Positions 5,159-9,973 of a stretch of DNA of 9,973 nt are shown here, piece by piece. The translations under genes and the position numbers were made by a program. Within the stretch, counting starts at the first letter, position 1; each line of letters begins with the position of its first letter. The notes below the pieces were generated by a model, which searched no databases, had not been told where the DNA came from, and worked only from the letters and a program-made list of their open reading frames with translations. Origin of the DNA: DATGEO01 sp035310015 (GTDB lineage: Bacteria > Chloroflexota > Dormibacteria > Dormibacterales > Dormibacteraceae); the NCBI GenBank assembly GCA_035310015.1, contig DATGEO010000133.1, positions 1 through 9,973 of the forward strand, in the 5' to 3' direction.

Positions 5159-5937
5159 CGTTGAAGGGTTCCGACGACGGCGTTGATCTGCGACTGCAGC
5201 GTGGACACCTCGCGCTCGGGGTTCTTGGCGAACAGCACGCTGCGGCTCGCCGAGACCAGGCTCGACGCGGGATCGCCGTTCCACGCGGCCTTCACAGAGG
5301 CCGCGACGTCTCCGCCCTGCGCGCCAACCCCGGGGATGAGGAACGGAAGCTTGGAGGCGCGCCGAACCTCGGCGATGGCCGCCGGCGCGGTGGCACCGAC
5401 CACGAGGCCGACGTTGCCGTGCTGGTCGACCCTCGCGGCCAGCTCCGCGACGCGCAGGAACAGCGGAGCGCCTTTCGCGTCCAGGTGCTGCAGGTCTTCG
5501 GCGCCGGGGTTCGACGTACGGCAGACAACGTAGACGCCGCGGTCCTCGTACCTCGTGAACTCTTCGAGCGAATCGCCGCCGAGGTAGGGGCTGACCGTGG
5601 CAGCGTCCATGCCCAGCGTCTTGAAGACCGTCGTGGCGTAGGCGCGCATGGTGTTACCCATGTCCCCGCGCTTGGCGTCGAAGAGAAACGGCGTCTGCGA
5701 GAACTCCTCGTGCAGCTCGAGCAGCGCCTTCCAGCCGTCGGGTCCGTACTGCTCCCAGAAAGCGCTGTTGGGCTTGAAGCAGCAGACGTGCTCCTCCGTC
5801 TGCCGGGCGACCTCGCGGCAGTGGCGCAGCGCGCCGGCCGCGGCGCCGTCGATGCGCTCGGGATCGGGGTCGAGACCGACGCACAGCAGCGTGCGGCGTT
5901 CCCTGGACAGCGCGCGCAGACGTTCGAAGTAGGGCAC
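5155..5937 (-). CDS. pyrF: Orotidine 5'-phosphate decarboxylase (type 2 PyrF)
   Basis: A 260-residue OMP decarboxylase catalysing OMP to UMP plus CO2, the last step of de novo UMP synthesis, in the cytoplasm. The TIM-barrel landmarks are LLCVGLDPDPERI (17-29, substrate-contact Asp23), CCFKPNSAFWEQYG (52-65, Lys55) and the signature FLFDAKRGDMGNT (84-96), which carries the catalytic D-x-K-x-x-D array (Asp87, Lys89, Asp92). Later come VSPYLGGDSLEEF and the phosphate-binding LPFLIPGVGAQGGD with a terminal ASRSVLFA. The FKPNSAFWEQYG block and length mark the type-2 subfamily rather than the E. coli-like type 1. The start is GTG at 5937 (VPYFERLRAL); there is no nearer ATG in frame and the upstream frame is antisense to nadE. 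It heads the leftward overlapping gene cluster and is divergent from nadE. Confidence 0.93.
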   Translation of the reverse strand: MPYFERLRALSRERRTLLCVGLDPDPERIDGAAAGALRHCREVARQTEEHVCCFKPNSAFWEQYGPDGWKALLELHEEFSQTPFLFDAKRGDMGNTMRAYATTVFKTLGMDAATVSPYLGGDSLEEFTRYEDRGVYVVCRTSNPGAEDLQHLDAKGAPLFLRVAELAARVDQHGNVGLVVGATAPAAIAEVRRASKLPFLIPGVGAQGGDVAASVKAAWNGDPASSLVSASRSVLFAKNPEREVSTLQSQINAVVGTLQR

Positions 5938-5988
5938 CGCAGCCCAATGGTAACCACGCCCAACACGCAGAATTGGAGCGTGGATCGC
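5938..5988. promoter_or_regulatory. 51-bp divergent start region between pyrF and nadE
   Basis: The two genes start back to back within about 51 bp (GTG 5937 leftward, GTG 5989 rightward; only 9 bp if nadE starts at ATG 5947). Both promoters must overlap each other or lie inside the opposite gene. On the minus strand TACCAT ends 9 nt before the pyrF GTG, and on the plus strand CAGAAT (5968-5973) precedes nadE. Neither has a convincing -35, so these boxes are weak. GGAG (5975-5978) is the probable nadE ribosome-binding site. Confidence 0.35.
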
Positions 5989-7731
5989 GTGATCCGGGTT
6001 GCGCTCGCGCAGGTCAACCCCATCGTGGGCGACCTGGACGGCAACGCGCGCCTCATCATCGACCGGATCGACGAGGCGCGCGGCCACGGCGCGGAGATCG
6101 TCGCCTTCCCCGAGCTCGCGCTGACGGGCTACCCGCCGGAGGACCTGGTCCTCAAGCCGGCGTTCGTGCGCGACAACCTCAAGCAGCTCGACCGGGTGGT
6201 CGCCGCGACCAGGGACATCTCCGCGGTCGTCGGATTCGTCGACGACGACGGCGAGATCTTCAACGCCGCGGCCATCATCCGCGACGGCGAGCTGAAGGCC
6301 GTCTACCACAAGGTCTTCCTGCCCAACTACGGCGTGTTCGACGAGGAGCGCTACTTCGCCGTCGGCCACCGCTGCCCGATCTTCATCCAGAACGGCATTC
6401 GCGTCGGAGTGACGGTGTGCGAGGACTGCTGGTATCCCGCCGGCCCGATGGCCTGGCAGGCGGAGCACGGCGCGGAGCTTCTGATCAACATCAACGGCTC
6501 GCCCTTCCACGCCGGCAAGCGGATCGAGCGCGAGCACATGGTCGCCGGCCGGGCGGCCGATTACGGCGCCTACCTGGTTTACGTCAACACCGTCGGCGGG
6601 CAGGACGAGCTCGTCTTCGACGGCAACAGCGTGGTGTTCGGCCCGCGCGGCGAGATGCTGGCCCACGCGTCGTCGTTTCGCGAGGAGCTGCTGTACTGCG
6701 ACATCGACGCCGGTCCCGTGCCGTTCCACCGGCCGCTGGAGAAGATCCGCCACGAGGCCGAAGGTGCGGCCAGGCTCGAGCTCGAGGTCACGGAGATCGA
6801 GCTCGAATCGGCGGCCGCGCCAGAGCGGCGCGCGGACGAGCACCCGCTCACGACGCCGCTGGAGGGCGCCGCCGAGATCTACGCCGCGATCGTCCTCGGC
6901 ACGCACGACTACATCACCAAGCAGAGGTTCGAGAAGGTCATCGTCGGCCTGTCCGGCGGCGTCGATTCAGCGCTCACCGCGGCCGTGGCCGCCGACGCGC
7001 TCGGCCCGGAGAACGTCATCGGCGTGCGCATGCCGTCGCGCCACACCTCCCCGGAGAGCCTCGAGGACGCGGGCGCGGTCGCCGAGCTGCTCGGCATCCA
7101 GCTGATGGACTTCCCCATCGAACCGGCGCACCGCGGCTTCGAGGAGATCCTCAGGGACGCGTTCCAGGGCACGGAGCCGGGCATCGCCGAGGAGAACGTG
7201 CAGCCGCGCATCCGCATGACCATCCTGCACGCGCTGTCGAACAAGTTCGGCTACATCGTGCTGACGACCGGCAACAAGTCGGAGATCGCGACCGGCTACG
7301 GCACCCTGTACGGCGACATCGCCGGCGGCTTCGCCGTGCTGAAGGACATCACCAAGACGACGGTGTACGAGCTGTGCCGCTACCGCAACTCGCTCAGCGA
7401 GGTGATCCCCGAACGGGTGATCACGAAGGCTCCGTCGGCCGAGCTCAAGCCGGGGCAGAAGGACACGGACAGCCTTCCGCCGTACGAGGTCCTCGACCCG
7501 ATTCTCATGGGCTACGTCGAGCAGGACCTCAGCCCCGAAGAGCTCGTGGCCGCGGGCAACGACGCCAAGACCGTGGCGCGGGTGGTCGAGCTGGTCGACC
7601 GCAGCGAGTACAAGCGTCGCCAGGCGCCTCCGGGTGTGAAGATCACGCCCCGGGCCTTCGGCCGCGACCGCCGGATGCCGATCACCAACCGCTACAGCCC
7701 CAACGGGGCACGGTCCGCGCAGCAGACATAA
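5989..7731 (+). CDS. nadE: Glutamine-dependent NAD+ synthetase
   Basis: A two-domain enzyme of 580 residues that amidates deamido-NAD+ (NaAD) to NAD+ using ATP and glutamine, the last step of NAD synthesis. The N-terminal nitrilase-fold glutaminase has its triad visible as Glu42 (FPELALTGYPPEDL), Lys108 (YHKVFLPNYGVFDEERYF) and Cys144 (VTVCEDCWYP). The C-terminal ATP-pyrophosphatase domain has the P-loop-like VGLSGGVDSALTAAVAADAL with SGGVDS at 322-327, then LTTGNKSEIATGYGTLYGDI and GGFAVLKDITKT, which contact ATP and NaAD. Length matches the ~575-residue bacterial type (as in Thermotoga), not the longer 8-fold mycobacterial type. GTG 5989 is preferred because GGAG lies 10 nt upstream and VIRVALAQVNPIVGDLDGN matches the usual N-terminus. 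ATG 5947 or GTG 5980 would add 14 or 3 residues. It is followed 34 nt later by lpd. Confidence 0.95.
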   Translation: MIRVALAQVNPIVGDLDGNARLIIDRIDEARGHGAEIVAFPELALTGYPPEDLVLKPAFVRDNLKQLDRVVAATRDISAVVGFVDDDGEIFNAAAIIRDGELKAVYHKVFLPNYGVFDEERYFAVGHRCPIFIQNGIRVGVTVCEDCWYPAGPMAWQAEHGAELLININGSPFHAGKRIEREHMVAGRAADYGAYLVYVNTVGGQDELVFDGNSVVFGPRGEMLAHASSFREELLYCDIDAGPVPFHRPLEKIRHEAEGAARLELEVTEIELESAAAPERRADEHPLTTPLEGAAEIYAAIVLGTHDYITKQRFEKVIVGLSGGVDSALTAAVAADALGPENVIGVRMPSRHTSPESLEDAGAVAELLGIQLMDFPIEPAHRGFEEILRDAFQGTEPGIAEENVQPRIRMTILHALSNKFGYIVLTTGNKSEIATGYGTLYGDIAGGFAVLKDITKTTVYELCRYRNSLSEVIPERVITKAPSAELKPGQKDTDSLPPYEVLDPILMGYVEQDLSPEELVAAGNDAKTVARVVELVDRSEYKRRQAPPGVKITPRAFGRDRRMPITNRYSPNGARSAQQT

Positions 7732-7748
7732 TTTCCACCGATACCTCG

Positions 7749-7765
7749 TATAGATAGGAGCTATC
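7749..7765 (+). promoter_or_regulatory. lpd leader: ribosome-binding site inside a short inverted repeat, with a -10-like box
   Basis: The lpd Shine-Dalgarno (AGGAG, 7756-7760) sits in the 5-bp inverted repeat GATAG-GAG-CTATC (7753-7765), which ends directly at the GTG start at 7766. A TATAGA/TATAGAT box (7749-7755) in the AT-richer 34-bp nadE-lpd gap could be a -10, but no -35 match is seen at the right distance. A 3-nt-loop stem this short may be weak in vivo. Confidence 0.4.
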
Positions 7766-9256
7766 GTGCCCGGTCCCTCTTCCTTTGATGTCGTCGTGAT
7801 CGGCGGCGGCCCCGGCGGCTACGTGGCCGCGCTGCGGGCCGCCCAGCTCGGCGCGGCCACCGCCATCGTCGAGAAGGACCGCATGGGCGGCACGTGCCTG
7901 GTGCGTGGCTGCATCCCCACCAAGGCGCTGCTGCAGTCGACGGAGCTGTACACGCTGGCCAAGGGCGGCAAGCCGTTCGGCCTGGTCACCGAATCGATCG
8001 GCTTCGACTGGGCGGCCGCCCAGAAGCGCAAGACGGCGGTCGTCGACCAGCTGGTCAAGGGCGTCGAGGGACTGCTCAAGGCCGGCGGCGTCACCTCCTA
8101 TCGCGGCGCCGGACGGCTCGCGGGCAAAGGCCTGGTCGAGGTCGGCGGCCAGATCGTCAACGCCAAGAACGTCATCGTCGCCACCGGCTCGGGCATCTCG
8201 CGCATCCCGCTGAAAGGCGCCGAGCTCACGATCGACTCGGATCGGATCCTCGAGCTCCCCGAGGTGCCGGCGCGGCTGGCGGTCATCGGCGGCGGCGTGG
8301 TCGGGATGGAGTTCGCCGCGATGTTCGCGGCGCTCGGCTCGAAGGTGACCGTCCTCGAGATGCTGCCGCAGGTGCTGCCGATGGTCGACGCCGACCTGGT
8401 GGCCGCGTACGGCAAGCACCTGGCCGGCCTGGGCGGCGTGATCAACACCAACGCCAAGGTCGAGGAGGTCGCGAAGGGCAAGGGCGGCCTGCAGGTCCGC
8501 TTCTCGGTGGGCGGCGAGGGCGGCGCCGTCGACGCCGACCAGGTGCTGCTGGCGGTCGGCCGCTCGCCGTACACCGAAGGCCTCGGCGCCGAAGCGGCCG
8601 GCGTGAAGCTGGAGCGCGGGCGGGTCGTGGTCGACGAGCACCTGCGCACGACAGCCGACGGCGTGTGGGCGATCGGCGACGTGATCGGCGGCATCATGCT
8701 CGCGCACGTCGCCTCGTACGAGGGTGTGTGCGCGGTCGAGAACATGGTCGGCGGGTCGTCGCGCACCCCGGACTACCACGCCGTCCCGAACTGCGTGTAC
8801 ACGGAGCCCGAGATCGCCCACGTCGGGCTCGGCGAGAAGGACGCGAAGGACAGAGGGCTGGACGTGAAGATCGGGCGCTTTCCCTTCGCCGCATCCGGGC
8901 GCGCCCTCACCCTGGGGCAGTCCGAGGGGTTCGTGAAGGTCATCGCCGACGCGCGGTCGGGGAAGCTGCTCGGCGCGCACATCGTGGGCCCCCGGGCGAC
9001 CGACCTCATCGCCGAGGCGACGCTGGCGGTGCAGAACGGGCTGACCCTGGAGGAGCTCGACCTCACGATCCACGCGCACCCGACGCTGCCCGAGTCGCTG
9101 CTCGAGGCGGCGCTGGCCGCGCAGGAGCGGGCGATACACATCGCCAATCGCAAGACTTCTGGTTCAGGCGGCGCCCCCCTCCGGTCTGAGCCCGCTTCGC
9201 GGGCTGAGACCACCTCCCCACTCCGTGGAGAGGGTTCGCAGGCTAATAATCGAGGC
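7766..9256 (+). CDS. lpd: Dihydrolipoamide dehydrogenase (E3); no stop codon before the next gene
   Basis: Flavoprotein that reoxidises the dihydrolipoyl groups of 2-oxoacid dehydrogenase complexes, reducing NAD+. It begins at GTG 7766 with a 5-nt-spaced TAGGAG. Motifs in order: FAD-binding VVIGGGPGGYVAALRAAQLG (10-29) with Glu36; redox disulfide GGTCLVRGCIPTKALL (Cys44/Cys49); ATGSG; NAD-binding LAVIGGGVVGMEFAAMFAALG (171-191) with acidic VTVLEM; the second FAD motif VWAIGDVIGGIMLAHVASYEG; and the C-terminal His-Glu pair in HAHPTLPESLLEAAL (His438, Glu443). The E3 homology ends near codon 462 (AIHIANR), the usual size. The frame then has no stop: 35 further codons (463-497) with atypical codon use lead in frame to the ATG of the E1-alpha gene at 9257. 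The end given is therefore the last codon before that ATG, not a real terminus. As it stands the sequence encodes an E3-E1-alpha fusion of more than 736 codons. Confidence 0.93.
9183..9211. repeat. Imperfect hairpin in the lpd-E1-alpha junction
   Basis: A 13-position stem with one G-G mismatch: GGTCT-G-AGCCCGC (9183-9195), loop TTC (9196-9198), GCGGGCT-G-AGACC (9199-9211). There is no U-run after it, so it is not a typical intrinsic terminator. Its form (C-rich flank CCCCCCTCC, GC stem, then CACCTCCCC) resembles dispersed REP-like intergenic repeats. Copy number in the genome cannot be seen from this window. Confidence 0.65.
9213..9233. repeat. Second short hairpin in the junction
   Basis: CCTC-C-CCAC (9213-9221), loop TCC (9222-9224), GTGG-A-GAGG (9225-9233): two 4-bp stems with one mismatch. 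It directly follows the first hairpin, so the two form a tandem hairpin unit of about 60 bp together with the C-rich flank at 9174-9182. Confidence 0.5.
9244..9256 (+). promoter_or_regulatory. -10-like box TAATAAT directly before the E1-alpha ATG
   Basis: TAATAAT (9244-9250) is the most AT-rich spot in the region and ends 6 nt before ATG 9257. A transcription start 6-7 nt downstream would fall on the ATG, the arrangement of leaderless genes in Actinobacteria and Deinococcus-like groups. No clear TTGACA-like -35 is found 16-18 nt upstream (that position holds part of the second hairpin). A GAGG 1 nt before the ATG is too close to act as a ribosome-binding site. Confidence 0.45.
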
Positions 9257-9973
9257 ATGGCTTCGATCAAGGCTCCGCCGGCGGCGGGTCAGATCTCGCC
9301 CGGCAAGCTCGAGCTCAAGAAGGAGAACCGCGACTTCCTGCTCGGGCTGCACCGGGAGATGCAGCTGATCCGCCGCTTCGAAGAGCGCGCGCAGGAGCAG
9401 TACACGAAGGCCAAGATCGGCGGCTACTGCCACCTCAACATCGGCGAGGAGGCGACGGTCGTCGGCGGCATCCTCGCCCTCAAATCGAACGACTACATCT
9501 TCACGAGCTACCGCGAGCACGGCCACGCCATCGCGCGAGGCGTCGACCCCAAAGCGGTGATGGCGGAGCTGTTCGGCAAGGAAACGGGCACCTCGCACGG
9601 CCGTGGTGGGTCGATGCACATGTTCGACGAGAGTCTCCGTTTCATGGGCGGGTACGGGATCGTCGGCGGCCACCTGCCGCTCGCGGTCGGAGGGGCGTGG
9701 GCGGTCAAGTACCGCAAGGAGAAGGACGTTGTCTTCTGCATGTTCGGCGACGGCGCCACCAACATCGGCGCCTTCCACGAGTCGCTCAACATGTCCAAGG
9801 TCTTCGGCCTGCCGGTGGTCTGGTTCTGCGTCAACAATCGCTACGGCATGGGCACGCCCGTCGAGGCGGCCTCCGCGGTCGCCGACATCTACAAGAAGGC
9901 TTGCGCCTATGACATGGAGGCGATCCAGGTCGACGGTATGGACATTCGCGAGGTGATGCTCCGCACCAGCGAG
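9257..9973 (+). CDS. pdhA: 2-oxoacid (pyruvate) dehydrogenase E1 component, alpha subunit, partial
   Basis: The first 239 residues are visible and the gene runs off the right edge. With the beta subunit this thiamine-diphosphate enzyme decarboxylates pyruvate (or branched-chain 2-oxoacids) and acetylates lipoyl-E2. After a ~25-residue variable Lys/Pro-rich N-terminus come LGLHREMQLIRRFEERAQEQ (29-48), GGYCHLNIGEEATVVGG (55-71), the YREHGHAIARG loop (85-95), and SHGRGGSMHMFD (113-124). The TPP motif runs from GDGATNIGAFHESLN (164-178) to VNNRYGMGTPVEA (192-204), with the GDG...NN spacing expected for the Mg/TPP site. These are strong matches to E1-alpha of heterotetrameric PDH/BCDH rather than homodimeric AceE. 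The ATG at 9257 is in frame with lpd with no stop between them, so it may be an internal start of its own message or part of a fusion. E1-beta and E2 would be expected just to the right. Confidence 0.93.
   Translation, partial: MASIKAPPAAGQISPGKLELKKENRDFLLGLHREMQLIRRFEERAQEQYTKAKIGGYCHLNIGEEATVVGGILALKSNDYIFTSYREHGHAIARGVDPKAVMAELFGKETGTSHGRGGSMHMFDESLRFMGGYGIVGGHLPLAVGGAWAVKYRKEKDVVFCMFGDGATNIGAFHESLNMSKVFGLPVVWFCVNNRYGMGTPVEAASAVADIYKKACAYDMEAIQVDGMDIREVMLRTSE

Noticed and set aside
5155..6906. Minus-strand frame extending pyrF upstream (583 codons)
   Set aside because: The first ~320 codons are antisense to nadE and have the Arg/Val/Asp-rich, low-complexity look of shadow frames in GC-rich DNA. 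OMP decarboxylase homology starts at VPYFERL.
5161..7731. Very long plus-strand frame extending nadE upstream across pyrF (856 codons)
   Set aside because: The part before about 5947 is antisense to pyrF, which has clear catalytic motifs. NadE homology begins only at VIRVALAQVNP, and a Shine-Dalgarno supports GTG 5989.
7894..9189. 431-codon plus-strand frame within lpd
   Set aside because: Frame-shifted shadow of lpd, Arg/Gly-rich and without recognisable motifs. Only its TGA at 9187-9189 matters, as the stop a +1 change in the C6 run would bring into the lpd frame.
9183..9211. Junction hairpin as an intrinsic terminator of lpd
   Set aside because: No U-run follows the stem, it has a central mismatch, and it lies in an open frame upstream of a functionally linked gene, so a repeat or processing element is more likely.
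1..9973. A defence system, prophage, CRISPR or mobile island
   Set aside because: No transposase, integrase, phage, nuclease or toxin-antitoxin motif, no regular spaced repeats and no tRNA or attachment-site duplication were seen; all recognised genes are metabolic, regulatory or transport.

Overview
This is a high-GC bacterial window with strong G/C third-position bias, packed with chromosomal housekeeping and accessory genes. I see no phage, insertion sequence, CRISPR array or RNA gene. Gene content (glutamine-dependent NadE, type-2 OMP decarboxylase, acyl-CoA dehydrogenase with a TetR regulator, E1-alpha/E3 pyruvate dehydrogenase genes), frequent GTG/TTG starts and start-proximal -10 boxes that suggest leaderless transcripts would fit Chloroflexota, 'Dormibacterota' or Actinomycetota. 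That placement is inference only.

Layout. Everything up to about 5.94 kb is on the minus strand; everything after it is on the plus strand. From the left edge: (i) a partial helical protein of unknown function (1-299) behind its own near-leaderless promoter; (ii) a three-gene unit transcribed leftward, acyl-CoA dehydrogenase (1682-2875), TetR regulator (993-1649) and a class I SAM methyltransferase (330-980), with a good sigma70-type promoter and a palindromic GGTACC-GGCG-GGTACC candidate operator; (iii) a very compact leftward unit, pyrF (5155-5937), a LOR/SDH-domain ornithine cyclodeaminase-like gene (3920-5158), a 51-aa lysine-rich protein (3772-3927), and two half-length TauE/SafE membrane proteins (3407-3775 and 2997-3410). 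Every junction in this unit is an overlap of a few bases. Rightward and divergent from pyrF are nadE (5989-7731), then lpd (7766 onward) and the E1-alpha subunit of a 2-oxoacid dehydrogenase (9257 to the window end).

How the genes work together. NadE makes NAD+ from deamido-NAD+, and Lpd and E1-alpha belong to the NAD+-reducing pyruvate or branched-chain 2-oxoacid dehydrogenase complex. The acyl-CoA dehydrogenase/TetR pair looks like a self-regulated acyl-CoA oxidation unit. PyrF (UMP synthesis) and the ornithine/arginine-type enzyme share a transcript.

Most unusual points. First, the lpd reading frame has no stop codon and continues in frame through a hairpin-rich linker, apparently non-coding by codon use, into E1-alpha. 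This is either a natural E3-E1-alpha fusion or a base-level sequence error at a C6 run. Second, the TauE transporter is split into two paralogous half-proteins. The first half has no ATG/GTG/TTG at its expected N-terminus; an ATA that overlaps the upstream TAA stop fits best.
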